Shown: piece after piece, positions 51,005-60,321 of the stretch | Position numbering within the stretch: the first letter of the stretch is position 1 | How the letters are laid out: the number at the start of each line of letters is the position of its first letter | Assembly (NCBI RefSeq): GCF_900460535.1 | Contig: NZ_UHIL01000002.1 | Location: 1,426,001-1,490,000, forward strand | Source: Vibrio parahaemolyticus | GTDB lineage: Bacteria > Pseudomonadota > Gammaproteobacteria > Enterobacterales > Vibrionaceae | Direction of reading: 5' to 3' | Length of the DNA: 64,000 nt | Made by a program: the position numbers and the translations under genes | The notes under the pieces: generated by a model | Seen by the model: only the letters and a program-made list of their open reading frames with translations | Told to the model about the DNA's origin: nothing | Databases searched by the model: none

Positions 51005-51293
51005 TTGAAAATATGCCTTTAAATTTATGGTTAAGCTGTGGAAGGTATGAGGTGGGGTACCAAAGGTACGATATCGGTCACCTGAAACTACGACAGCATA
51101 GATGTGAGGATCTTAACACTTTATCTTGTAGCGGAAAACGTTCAGAAACCCTTATCATTTAGAAACAGAGTTTCAACGTGTTCCTCTTACCATCTAGGAC
51201 CAATATAAAAGGTATTCAGTTGCTACATAATGGCCTTAAATAAGGAATACAAAAATGAACAACAGTGGAACTGTTCAAATTGCTTTGCTTTAT

Positions 51294-52031
51294 TTAACCC
51301 GCATAGGAGAGTTTGATTGACTCGGCAACGCGCGGTTTTGAGTCGAGAGAATTTATTGGGGACGGTCTAAAGTAATAGTAACCTTGAGTTAATGAGTGGC
51401 TTGTCTTTAACATCTTATGATGTTCGATGTACTCAGCACCCTCGAAGATCAATCCGTGTAAGCAGAAAGGGGCTAAGAAGTACTCTAGTGCTTGTATAGA
51501 CTCTTGGTCGGCGTGTTTTAGAAAGCTTTTGTCAATCTTGATACGATCCCAAAGTATGTTGCCAAGTGACATGTTAGCCAGCTTGTTGTTACGGTGATAG
51601 TCATCCAGCCAAATCTCGATATTGTTCGCTTGTAACACTGACAAGTTTTCGCGTATTTCTTTTGATTCGGTATAACAATCAAGCTCGCTTATCTCAAGAG
51701 CAAACTTAGCACCATTGAAGCTTAAAAGCTCACGGACAAAATCTTCGTCAGCTAAACAAGAGAGTTTAATATTAAAAGAGTGTAGTTGGTGAGGGTATTT
51801 TTCAAGAGAAAATCGAATTTGTTGTAAAGCGAGAGTTTGAATAAACGTGTTGTCTATAATGGAAAAAAATACGTCGTTGTTTATGTTGCTTTTATCAAAA
51901 GTGTTTATCTTAGACAAAGTTTCGTAATATTGAATTTCTTGGCTTCTAGGACAGAGGATAGGTTGTACTAACGTTTTTATATCAAAGTCAGTCAATTTGA
52001 AGCTAGGTAGGTAAGGCATATTCCTTTTCAT
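51294..52031 (-). CDS. Small EAL-domain protein with altered loop 6
   Basis: About 245 residues from the ATG at 52031 (frame opens at a GTG at 52040). Only an EAL-type fold is present. In the numbering from the GTG, the putative metal and catalytic residues are Glu40 (YETL instead of EAL), Asn90 (FNIKLS), Glu116 (LEISE), Asp146-Asp147, Lys168 (IKIDK), Glu200 and Glu203 (FEGAE) and Gln219 (TQGYYY). However the loop after the aspartates is DDYHRNN instead of DDFGTG, which matters for dimer activation and metal binding, so activity against cyclic di-GMP is uncertain. No N-terminal sensor or GGDEF. Confidence 0.82.
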   Translation of the reverse strand: MKRNMPYLPSFKLTDFDIKTLVQPILCPRSQEIQYYETLSKINTFDKSNINNDVFFSIIDNTFIQTLALQQIRFSLEKYPHQLHSFNIKLSCLADEDFVRELLSFNGAKFALEISELDCYTESKEIRENLSVLQANNIEIWLDDYHRNNKLANMSLGNILWDRIKIDKSFLKHADQESIQALEYFLAPFCLHGLIFEGAEYIEHHKMLKTSHSLTQGYYYFRPSPINSLDSKPRVAESIKLSYAG

Positions 52032-52210
52032 ATTATCCACTTTATCCGTTTACTATTACTATGTTTGACTCACACTTAAACATCGTTTCATATTCTATAT
52101 CTAAAGTTATTACGTCAGGAAATTAAGAATTATAATACCTCTATAAATAATATTTAATGTTCATTAAGCACCATCGAGAAAACAGGTGCCTAATGAACGA
52201 TGATAGAAAT

Positions 52211-54457
52211 TTATTTCGCAACAACAGACAGTTCTACGTCGAATTCTTCACGACCACTGATGCTGAAATAGTATTGTCCCATTTTGATCGACCCGTCTTC
52301 ATTTTTTGGGATTGAAATCGTTTCGTTACTGCCATGGGTGTAGTTCGACCATTCGTACTCGAAGTAGTGGCATACTTTGTCGTAACAAGCGTATAGATCG
52401 GCATCACCAGTGCCGGAGATAGACACTTCCAGTTGATTATAACTTTCTGAAACATCGACAAAGAAGAGCGTTTCAGAGAACTTTTTACCACTTACTTGGA
52501 TGCTGGTATTGAGTTCGATTTTCTTAGGCTTCTCTTTCGGTTTTGGCTGAGAAATATCCGAATCGTCAATGTCTTTTGTGACCTCATCCAGCCACGAATG
52601 AAACTCGGTATTGTAAGCAGGACCTAATCGTTCAAGCAGTTTTACCCACTCTTTGTATTGGCCGGTACGCGAGTAACCTAACAGTTCAGTAACGTCTTCA
52701 GGGTGTTTCTCTATCATGAAGCGTACAGCTAAGTAGCCCCAGCGATACACACGGTTTAAACCGTCGCTGTAGTTCGTACTGAACACGTCTGCCAATGTGT
52801 GCGTCTTTTCTTTGCCAAGTACTAGAGCAGCATTGTAGCTCTCTTTGTAATACATGTATTCAGCAAAACCTTCCAACCACCACACGATATTGCCTTCGCG
52901 CATTGTGTCATGGAAGTTACCGTATTGGTTGAATCGACCGTCTAAATAATGCACATATTCGTGCTCTAAGTTTAGAATCGAAAAGTCGTCGTCCCATCCG
53001 TTTTGATAAGCGACGAATCGAGGTACATTTCCTTGTTTTGATGGGTCTCGCTCAAGGAACTGTCCGCCGTTGTTGGTTGTGTTATCAAAAAGGAACCTGG
53101 AGTAGGTCGAGTAGTCACTTTTGGTTTTAAAAACAATAACATCGACACTATCGCTATGATCATCAGCGACAGGCTGATATCCGGTATTAACAGTTTGGTG
53201 GAAGTCATCTTCTTTGAGGTTTAATGTTTCGCAGCTTGTTATTGCTTGAGCTTCGGTCATCTCTTGAGCAAGAATTCGCGCGGGTCCGCGACAATCATAA
53301 CTGAATGTCATTATTCGCTGTTTTAATACGGATTTTGAGTTACTTAGCCCTAGTTGCTCAAGATAATCTGATGCATAAGCGTCAACCATTTCGGCGATGC
53401 CAACCCAAATTCTGTCTGACTTACCGCCTAGCGGGTAGCGCTTTAACAAAGAATCTAAAGTGTCGACAACGACTTTTTTTGTCTCTGCATCTTCAGTTTT
53501 TATCAGCCTAGCGAACTCTCGCGCGGCATTGCCAAGTAGTTGTTCAGAATCCGTGCCTATCGCCCATTCGTTGTTGGTAATAAAACCACTCAAACGATGG
53601 ATATAACTTGAGTCAGATTCAATCACATCGTAAAACGCTTTGGTTTGTGAGTGCCCAGCTATAGCGACAAAGATATTGTTGATGGCTTTACGGTAGTAAT
53701 AGCTGTCGCTTTTATCCGCTGAAAAGCTATCAAGAATAGCGAAAACATCGGGTGCGGCGATGGCGAGTTGTCGAATACTATCAACAACAATCAACATGGA
53801 TGCGAGCGCTTCTTGCTGTTCGCGACCTTCAGTTAGAGCGTATGGCGAGCGCAAAAACTGTTGAATGGTATTGGCAATATCTGCGCTTAATTCGGATGAG
53901 AAAGGTTGCAACTTTTTAGCAAAGGTATCGTGTCGGTTTTTGTAAGCTGCCTTAATGAACTCACCTAAATAGTATATTTGCTGAGCTTGCTCTTTTGTTC
54001 CTTTATAAGCTTCAATTGCCTTTTTTAATCCGCCAGTAATTCGACTCACGCTCATGGTACTGAAGACGACGTCTGCTTGCTCTAACGATGGAGAAAACCA
54101 CGTTCTCATGCACTCGTAGTCACTGTTTGCGACTCTTGATTCGATATTGACTCGGTCAACCGTAAAATCTTCAACAGTACATTTTCCTTTGTGTGGGAAA
54201 AGCTCGGTATCGTCATCTACCACGGTGTCATCGTCGGTCGTATCGTCGTCTTTCGTGGAATCATCATCTGTATCTGTATCTGTATCTTTATCGTCATCCA
54301 CAGTTGAATCTACGTCAGCGTTGTCATCGTTTTTGTCGCCAGAATCTACGCCAGCGACGGGAACAGTCTTGACTCCACCGGAAGAATCATCACCACCACA
54401 TCCAGTTAAAACACCAAGCATGGATAATAGAAGACATGCAGTTTTAATATTTTTCAT
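52211..54457 (-). CDS. M9-family collagenase-like lipoprotein
   Basis: 748 residues. Signal peptide with lipobox LTGC (Cys20), then an acidic linker of roughly 60 residues rich in Asp/Thr (encoded by short hexanucleotide repeats), a helical activator-like region, the metalloprotease core with HEYVH (His499, His503) and third ligand Glu529 in EGFAEY, and a C-terminal PPC-type beta domain. The HEYVHYLDGRF motif is that of Vibrio and clostridial collagenases. Expected at the cell surface or periplasm as a lipoprotein, unlike the secreted V. alginolyticus enzyme. Whether it cleaves collagen is not shown. Head to head with the M6 protease gene. Confidence 0.9.
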   Translation of the reverse strand: MKNIKTACLLLSMLGVLTGCGGDDSSGGVKTVPVAGVDSGDKNDDNADVDSTVDDDKDTDTDTDDDSTKDDDTTDDDTVVDDDTELFPHKGKCTVEDFTVDRVNIESRVANSDYECMRTWFSPSLEQADVVFSTMSVSRITGGLKKAIEAYKGTKEQAQQIYYLGEFIKAAYKNRHDTFAKKLQPFSSELSADIANTIQQFLRSPYALTEGREQQEALASMLIVVDSIRQLAIAAPDVFAILDSFSADKSDSYYYRKAINNIFVAIAGHSQTKAFYDVIESDSSYIHRLSGFITNNEWAIGTDSEQLLGNAAREFARLIKTEDAETKKVVVDTLDSLLKRYPLGGKSDRIWVGIAEMVDAYASDYLEQLGLSNSKSVLKQRIMTFSYDCRGPARILAQEMTEAQAITSCETLNLKEDDFHQTVNTGYQPVADDHSDSVDVIVFKTKSDYSTYSRFLFDNTTNNGGQFLERDPSKQGNVPRFVAYQNGWDDDFSILNLEHEYVHYLDGRFNQYGNFHDTMREGNIVWWLEGFAEYMYYKESYNAALVLGKEKTHTLADVFSTNYSDGLNRVYRWGYLAVRFMIEKHPEDVTELLGYSRTGQYKEWVKLLERLGPAYNTEFHSWLDEVTKDIDDSDISQPKPKEKPKKIELNTSIQVSGKKFSETLFFVDVSESYNQLEVSISGTGDADLYACYDKVCHYFEYEWSNYTHGSNETISIPKNEDGSIKMGQYYFSISGREEFDVELSVVAK
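54266..54283. repeat. Hexanucleotide repeat in the collagenase linker
   Basis: Three consecutive ATCTGT units (54266-54283), encoding alternating Asp-Thr on the minus strand. Slippage would change linker length in frame. Confidence 0.8.
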
Positions 54458-54687
54458 AGAATTAGTATTGTATTTGAAATGGGCGTCAAATATATATTTT
54501 TACTGATGCATAGTTAAATAATAGAATTTAATGGCTAGATAAAAATGTATTATGCTCAACACGCCTATTTTTATGTGATATTGAACAAATAACTATTATT
54601 TATAAATTCAGTAGAAATGTTAATTGGGAAGGAAAAATTGATTTTGATATACATAACGCTTGGTTTTTTATTTTAGTCGACGGGTAT

Positions 54688-57600
54688 ATGAAAAAAATAT
54701 ATTTTCCAATCATCAGCACTTTGATGGTTTCCTTTGCTCATGCCAATACGCTTCCTGCGCCAACTTGGCATCAATTTCAGTTAAATGATGGTTCAAAGAA
54801 AGAATTAAAACTTTATGGCGATCAAGAGTCTTTCTGGTATCAAGATAGAGAAGGCATTATTTATGTCTACGATGAAGAGACAGGGTGGTTTTATGGTAAT
54901 CATGAAATTGTTGATGGGCGTTTTGTCGTCACTTCTCTTGGGGTTGAAGCCAAATTAGAAATGCCACAAGCAGTCAGAGAGCTGTTAAAAGAACGCGTCA
55001 CCCCGACGTCTTCTTTATTGCATTCTGAGCACGTTTATCCGATGAATGAGCCATATCTTGAGCAAACTCCCATTCGAGCACTAAACGCAACAAATGAGCC
55101 CACGCACCAACCTTTGCTCGTTGTTCAGGTGAGCTTTAACAACCAAGATTTTGTGAATGACTTCACCAATGTGATTTTTGGTGATAATCAGCAAAGTGTA
55201 AAAGACTACTTCAGTAAGAATAGTTACGGACGTTACATTGTAGAGCCTGCGAAAGAAACGGAAGGTACGGCGAACGATGGTGTCATCAACCTTACGTTGG
55301 ATATCGCTCATCCGAATTGCCACTCAAAAAATGATGCGACTTGTGACAGTAAGTTAAATGAGGCTTTTAAAGCCGCTTACGACAAGTTAGACCGTTATGT
55401 GGATTTGTCTACTTACGATTTGAATAACGACGACAAAATCACACCTGACGAATTGTCTGTGATGTTTGTATTTGCGGGGTATGACAAATCTGCCGGTTCG
55501 GTAAATACGCCGTACATTTGGCCTCATCGTTATAGTCATAATGCGATTGAGATCGATGAAAAGACCATTCGAGATTACTGTTTGTTTGCTGACTTCCAAG
55601 GTGACCATCAATCTACGATGGGCGTGATTGCCCATGAGCTTGGACACTTGATGCTTGGTCTACCTGATTTGTACTCCTACAAACATTCCGGCTCTGTTGG
55701 CCAATGGGGATTAATGGGTGGCGGAAGCTGGGCAAGTAAACAAGGTGATACGTATGCAGGGGAAACGCCGGTCAATATGTTGGCATGGAGTAAGGAAGCT
55801 GCTGGTTTCATCAAGCCAAAAGTGATTGAAGCGTCTGGTTCTAGCACAATCGAGACTCGTCAAGGCGAGGGTGTGGTGTATCTCGATCCGTACTTGAAAC
55901 AGCAAGGTCCAAGAGCTTACTTCGAAAACAGAAGAAAAACGGAATACGACCGTGCGTTGTCAGGTGAAGGTCTTTTGATCACGGCCGTAAGTATTGACAA
56001 CCGCTTCAATGACACAGGGCCAATGCAAGTTCAGGTATTCCAAGCGGACGGTCTGGATGAACTACAAACTCGTGGCTGGTCAGATCAAGGTGATGTGTTC
56101 CCGGGCTCAAGCAATGTGGTCACTATTTCGGACGATACAACTCCTTCTTTAAAACTCATCACAGGTGGCCGGGAAACCAATATCTCGATTAATGATATCG
56201 CCAGTACAGATCAAAGCGGCACGTTACGAGCGTCTATTCCTTCATCGACGAATAAATCGGCTTGGATAACGTCACTTTCAAGGACGTACGTGTATGAAGA
56301 CAGCCGCAACAATACGATAGGGTTTGGGTTAGAAAACAACGACGGTTACCAATCTTTGGTTGGTTTCTACTTATTTGCTAAGCCAATCCTACCAAACTCC
56401 GAGATGCGTTATCGCATGTTTAAATATGACCTGACTACAAACCGTTGGGGGAATGCGTCTATTAACGTTGACACTCAAGTTGAAGTGTCATCGGGGGTGA
56501 TTCCTACGTTTGGTGGTCGAGTTATGTTTGCATCACCATTTGATATCGATGAAGGTGAGCAGATGTTGGTCATTGAGCTAGAAAACGCTAAGCCAGAATA
56601 CAGCTATTCATTCTTGGACGCTTATTTGTCTAACGGAGAGAAAAAGAAGCAGTTCTATGGAAATGCCAGTTCGTACAAGACGAGCGGATTAAGCGAAGGG
56701 CGTGGCCGTAACTATCCTTTTGCTGCTTTGTTAGAAAAACCTCAGGCGAAACCTAGTATTACGGTTGAAACGGATTCCGTCACTGTATTAAGCGGTGAAA
56801 GTATTACGATTGATGTACTGGCGAATGACCACTCATCGGATGCGAATAGCACATTGAAGCTAGATAAGATCACATCAAAGCCTTCGATTGGTAGCGCTGA
56901 AATCTCAGGACAAAAAATCCACTATTCTGTTCCTGTTTCAGACATTCCAGAACAACGAGCAGTAATGAAGTATCAAGTGTCTGACGATTTTGGGACGACA
57001 GCAGAAGGAGAGGTGGTCATCACGATCAATTCTCCAGTAATCACCGCGAATAGTCTTCAATACAAAGCGCTAGAAGATACGCCACTGGAACTTAACTTAC
57101 ATCAGCAACAAGGACTAGAGAAAGGGGACACCATCGTCATTAAAAAGCCGCCGATGCACGGCAAGATTGATGGGAATACCTACCAAAGTAAGGAAAACTA
57201 CTTTGGTAATGACCAGTTTGAGTTTTCTATTGTGAAAGAAAACGGACGTGAATCTAATACAGCTATGGCTGTAATTACGGTCGAAGCGGTTAATGATGAG
57301 CCGATCTTCGCTGTTGAAGCGAGTCGTAAAGAAGGCCTATCAAACGAAAAAGTCACACTATCTGTACTTGGCTTAAAAGACGTTGATTCAACGGATCACT
57401 CATTCAAATGGCGTCAAGTTTCTGGGACTAAAGCTCAGTTTGCCACCACGGACACGGCAAGTGTAGAAGTGACGTTACCAAAAGTGAGTGAGAAAAGTGA
57501 AAAGCTGACGTTTGAAGTGGCGGTAAACGACAACGATGGTGCAATTATTACTAAGAGCGTTGTTATGGTCGTTAAGCAAGAAGTCGTTGTGGAAAATGAT

Positions 57601-57723
57601 CCTGGCAAGAGTGAAGAAGGCGGCTCTATGGGGCTGTGGGTCACTCTATGTATGATTCTGATTAGCCTAAGAACAAAGGTTAATAATTTGTATAGATTCG
57701 TAATAAGAAATGATATTTGGTAG
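54688..57723 (+). CDS. M6-family metalloprotease with cell-surface anchor-like C-terminus
   Basis: 1011 residues. Signal peptide (MKKIYFPIISTLMVSFAHA), propeptide, zinc motif HELGH (His316, His320) in VIAHELGHLMLGLPDLYS, MGGGSWASK region, followed by Ig/cadherin-like repeats (TVLSGESITIDVLAND) and a C-terminal GGSMGLWVTLCMILISLRTK stretch. The latter resembles GlyGly-CTERM sorting signals processed by rhombosortase, but 14 more residues follow (VNNLYRFVIRNDIW), which is unusual. Resembles PrtV (V. cholerae M6 protease) by family. Divergent from the M9 gene. Probably secreted by type II secretion (inference). Confidence 0.9.
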   Translation: MKKIYFPIISTLMVSFAHANTLPAPTWHQFQLNDGSKKELKLYGDQESFWYQDREGIIYVYDEETGWFYGNHEIVDGRFVVTSLGVEAKLEMPQAVRELLKERVTPTSSLLHSEHVYPMNEPYLEQTPIRALNATNEPTHQPLLVVQVSFNNQDFVNDFTNVIFGDNQQSVKDYFSKNSYGRYIVEPAKETEGTANDGVINLTLDIAHPNCHSKNDATCDSKLNEAFKAAYDKLDRYVDLSTYDLNNDDKITPDELSVMFVFAGYDKSAGSVNTPYIWPHRYSHNAIEIDEKTIRDYCLFADFQGDHQSTMGVIAHELGHLMLGLPDLYSYKHSGSVGQWGLMGGGSWASKQGDTYAGETPVNMLAWSKEAAGFIKPKVIEASGSSTIETRQGEGVVYLDPYLKQQGPRAYFENRRKTEYDRALSGEGLLITAVSIDNRFNDTGPMQVQVFQADGLDELQTRGWSDQGDVFPGSSNVVTISDDTTPSLKLITGGRETNISINDIASTDQSGTLRASIPSSTNKSAWITSLSRTYVYEDSRNNTIGFGLENNDGYQSLVGFYLFAKPILPNSEMRYRMFKYDLTTNRWGNASINVDTQVEVSSGVIPTFGGRVMFASPFDIDEGEQMLVIELENAKPEYSYSFLDAYLSNGEKKKQFYGNASSYKTSGLSEGRGRNYPFAALLEKPQAKPSITVETDSVTVLSGESITIDVLANDHSSDANSTLKLDKITSKPSIGSAEISGQKIHYSVPVSDIPEQRAVMKYQVSDDFGTTAEGEVVITINSPVITANSLQYKALEDTPLELNLHQQQGLEKGDTIVIKKPPMHGKIDGNTYQSKENYFGNDQFEFSIVKENGRESNTAMAVITVEAVNDEPIFAVEASRKEGLSNEKVTLSVLGLKDVDSTDHSFKWRQVSGTKAQFATTDTASVEVTLPKVSEKSEKLTFEVAVNDNDGAIITKSVVMVVKQEVVVENDPGKSEEGGSMGLWVTLCMILISLRTKVNNLYRFVIRNDIW

Positions 57724-57769
57724 AAAGATATTATAATTCATCGTCTTATATTCGCAGGATGAATGAAGA

Positions 57770-58753
57770 TTGAAGGAAACCAATAAGAAAAACCTCCGTG
57801 TCGTAGCGCTTGCTCCGACAGGGAGGTATTTTGCATCAATAATAAGCTCACTAGAGATCTTGGAAACAGCTGCTGAGTTTGCAGAGTTCCAAGGTTTCAT
57901 GACACACGTCGTTACGCCAAACAATCGGCCGTTAATTGGTCGAGGGGGGATCAGTGTTCAACCCACCGCACAATGGCAATCATTTGATTTTACAAACATA
58001 TTAATCATTGGCTCAATTGGCGATCCTTTAGAATCGTTAGATAAGATCGATCCTGCATTGTTCGATTGGATCAGAGAGTTACACCTAAAAGGCAGCAAAA
58101 TAGTTGCAATTGACACCGGTATTTTTGTCGTCGCGAAAGCCGGTCTTTTGCAGCAAAACAAAGCTGTAATGCATTCTTACTTCGCCCACCTCTTTGGCGA
58201 ACTGTTCCCTGAGATAATGCTCATGACTGAGCAGAAAGCACTCATTGACGGAAACGTCTATCTTTCGTCTGGACCTTACTCTCACTCAAGTGTGATGCTG
58301 GAAATAGTAGAAGAGTATTTTGGAAAGCACACTCGAAACCTTGGTAACCAGTTTTTAAGTACAATAGAGAGCAGTGGAAACTCTCATTCATACTGTGATG
58401 TTTTCCGTTACATGCAACACAGAGATGAGCTGATTCTAAAAATCCAAAAATGGATTCTCACCACGGATCTAGACATCGTCTCTATCAGTGATTTAGCGAA
58501 TGAAGCTTGCTTATCAGAACGGCAGTTAAAACGCCGATTTAAAGAGGCGACATCCATCAGTCCGTTAAAGTTTATTCAGTTAGGGCGTTTATCTTTTGCA
58601 AAAGAACTGTTGAGGTCAACAAAGTTGTCAATTGATGAAGTTGCAAGTCGGTCTGGTTATGTTGATACACAGTTTTTCAGGCAGATATTCAAACGAGAAA
58701 ATGATTGTTCTCCGCTTGAATATCGTAAAAGAAACCAAGTTAAAGCTGAATGA
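57770..58753 (+). CDS. GlxA-type AraC-family transcriptional regulator
   Basis: 327 residues. N-terminal class I glutamine-amidotransferase-like (DJ-1/PfpI) domain: VALAPTGRYFASIISSLEIL, HVVTPNNRPLIGRGG, and IVAIDTGIFVVAKAGLL, where the nucleophile Cys of catalytic members is replaced by Asp, so it is a ligand-sensing rather than enzymatic domain. C-terminal AraC double HTH: ISDLANEACLSERQLKRRFKEATSISPLKFIQ and IDEVASRSGYVDTQFFRQIFKRENDCSPLEYRK. The start is a TTG at 57770: an in-frame TGA lies two codons upstream and no ATG follows in the first 20 codons. Ligand unknown. Regulates nothing obvious nearby; the M6 gene precedes it. Confidence 0.85.
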   Translation: MKETNKKNLRVVALAPTGRYFASIISSLEILETAAEFAEFQGFMTHVVTPNNRPLIGRGGISVQPTAQWQSFDFTNILIIGSIGDPLESLDKIDPALFDWIRELHLKGSKIVAIDTGIFVVAKAGLLQQNKAVMHSYFAHLFGELFPEIMLMTEQKALIDGNVYLSSGPYSHSSVMLEIVEEYFGKHTRNLGNQFLSTIESSGNSHSYCDVFRYMQHRDELILKIQKWILTTDLDIVSISDLANEACLSERQLKRRFKEATSISPLKFIQLGRLSFAKELLRSTKLSIDEVASRSGYVDTQFFRQIFKRENDCSPLEYRKRNQVKAE

Positions 58754-58842
58754 TAAGCATATCTCATGGCCAGAATCATGATCTATACAACATTATTAAT
58801 TGAATAGTCGTATTTACATTCGTTTTAAATCCATATTATAGT

Positions 58843-58880
58843 TCGAACGAAAATGGCAAACGTTTGCCATTTTCGTTCGA
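58843..58880. repeat. 38-bp perfect palindrome
   Basis: TCGAACGAAAATGGCAAAC followed exactly by its reverse complement, no spacer. It can form a 16-bp stem with a 6-base loop carrying A4/T4 tracts around GGCAAACGTTTGCC, so it may be a bidirectional terminator of the AraC gene (90 bases past the stop). Confidence 0.8.
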
Positions 58881-59049
58881 GTATAAATGGGTTAGTCTTG
58901 AATTGATTTTTAATAACGGTAACTTATACTTATATATACGTATTCTTATAATTACTTAATTTCTATTAATAATATTGTCGTTCATATAATGTATATTGTT
59001 TGTTATGAAATAAACCAATATGAATATTATTAAGTAATTACTTAAAATT

Positions 59050-59078
59050 AAAGGGGGATTTAGACCTTATAAAGGGGG
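59050..59078. repeat. Direct repeat AAAGGGGG spaced 21 bp
   Basis: AAAGGGGG at 59050-59057 and 59071-59078: start-to-start distance 21 bp, two helical turns, in otherwise AT-rich DNA. Possible tandem sites for a regulator. Confidence 0.4.
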
Positions 59079-59119
59079 TGATTAAGACACAATATTATAA
59101 AGTTATCTTTTTTTAATTA

Positions 59120-59142
59120 ATTATTTCGCAACGTGAAATAAT
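59120..59142. promoter_or_regulatory. Inverted repeat ATTATTTC-N7-GAAATAAT
   Basis: Perfect 8-bp arms (59120-59127, 59135-59142) with a 7-base centre, about 220 bases upstream of the LysR gene. TTTC-N7-GAAA resembles LysR-type dyads; a possible operator. Confidence 0.4.
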
Positions 59143-59360
59143 AGTTAAAACAGATATTTACAATGTTTTTTATCTTGTCGGATCAGTGGTAAACTCAATG
59201 AGTAAGCAATTGGTTTCTTATACAACTGTTTAATGCTTAGACGTAAAATAAGACACTGAGTTATAGAGGGGAGCTATTTATTAACTGGCTTCATCTGTAG
59301 CTTTATGGATTTATAAAAATTATAACTATCGGAAAATTATTGGGTCTTGGTGTTATTTAA

Positions 59361-60269
59361 ATGAAAGCTAATAAACGTACCATCGATGTAAAGTACTTGC
59401 GCACTTTTTCACATGTTGCAAGGCATAGAAGTTTTACTGCGGCAGCAGAAAGTCTATATTTAACCCAACCAGCCGTTTCACAACATATTAAAAAACTTGA
59501 ATGTACTATAGGGGCTGAAGTCTTCGATCGAAAAGATGGATTCAATCTGACTAAACATGGCCAAATATTGCTTAGTTATACAGACAGAACAATGTCTTTA
59601 TATGACCAATTATTTGACGAATTGGCTCAAGTAGATATGTTTGATCGGTACTCTATTGCGATATCTGATTCATTTGCCCCTGAATTGGTCGCGAAGGTAA
59701 TTAGCTCTTTTAGAGTGTATAACGACGTCGAGTTGGCTATTACAAGTTATAGCGACATGAACTGTGTTGATAAAGATAACCACGATTTAGTCTTCGCTAT
59801 TGGTGACACCACATCCGTGGAAGGTCGCGTTTTCCCCCTAAATAGAGAGCAATACATTTTAGCTTGCGACTGTGCCGTCAAACCTGAGGAGTGCTACCCT
59901 GAGCGAATCGTCTTTTGTAATACTTTGACTAGGCGAGATGCTGAAGTATTGCTTGATTCTTCTGGGGTGGATATTTCTAAGGTAAAACATTGGCTTACCA
60001 CTTCTTCCTCTCGGTTGATGATCAATGAACTGCAAGCGGCAAATACTTTTGTTATCTGTCCTAGTTGGACATTAGGCGATTACAAGTGTAGCCAATATCC
60101 GCTATCCAAGTATATCGAGATGTACGTATGGTGTAATGATTCTGCCGCGAAGAAAATTGACCAAGAACGTTTGAGAAGTTTGATTACCGAAACATTCCGA
60201 CTTACTTCTAAAGGCGTGGTTGGTAGGCCACCTACGGGTCGCTTACTAACCAGTTGTGAAGTGATGTAG
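59361..60269 (+). CDS. LysR-type transcriptional regulator near the tad locus
   Basis: 302 residues. HTH: RTIDVKYLRTFSHVARHRSF, then AAESLYLTQPAVSQHIKKLE, LysR consensus. The effector domain is diverged and has several cysteines (CDCAV, CNTLTR, CPSWTL). Adjacent to the divergent-transcribed prepilin peptidase/flp genes but separated by a terminator, so control of the tad locus is only a possibility. Long AT-rich leader upstream. Confidence 0.85.
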   Translation: MKANKRTIDVKYLRTFSHVARHRSFTAAAESLYLTQPAVSQHIKKLECTIGAEVFDRKDGFNLTKHGQILLSYTDRTMSLYDQLFDELAQVDMFDRYSIAISDSFAPELVAKVISSFRVYNDVELAITSYSDMNCVDKDNHDLVFAIGDTTSVEGRVFPLNREQYILACDCAVKPEECYPERIVFCNTLTRRDAEVLLDSSGVDISKVKHWLTTSSSRLMINELQAANTFVICPSWTLGDYKCSQYPLSKYIEMYVWCNDSAAKKIDQERLRSLITETFRLTSKGVVGRPPTGRLLTSCEVM

Positions 60270-60271
60270 AA

Positions 60272-60312
60272 AAACGCCATGCCTATTGAATAAATAGACA
60301 TGGCGTTTGTTT
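60272..60312. terminator. Bidirectional terminator between the LysR and prepilin peptidase genes
   Basis: AAACGCCATG / CATGGCGTTT (60272-60281, 60299-60308), extended inside by CTATT / AATAG with one C-A mismatch, T-rich beyond. Confidence 0.88.
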
Positions 60313-60321
60313 TAATAATGA

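Larger units (their letters stand above)
58754..59360. other. 607-base AT-rich intergenic region with palindrome and repeats
   Basis: No ORF seen. It contains a 38-bp palindrome, an AAAGGGGG direct repeat and a dyad near 59120, listed separately. Base composition is markedly AT-rich relative to the flanks on the left. Confidence 0.5.
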
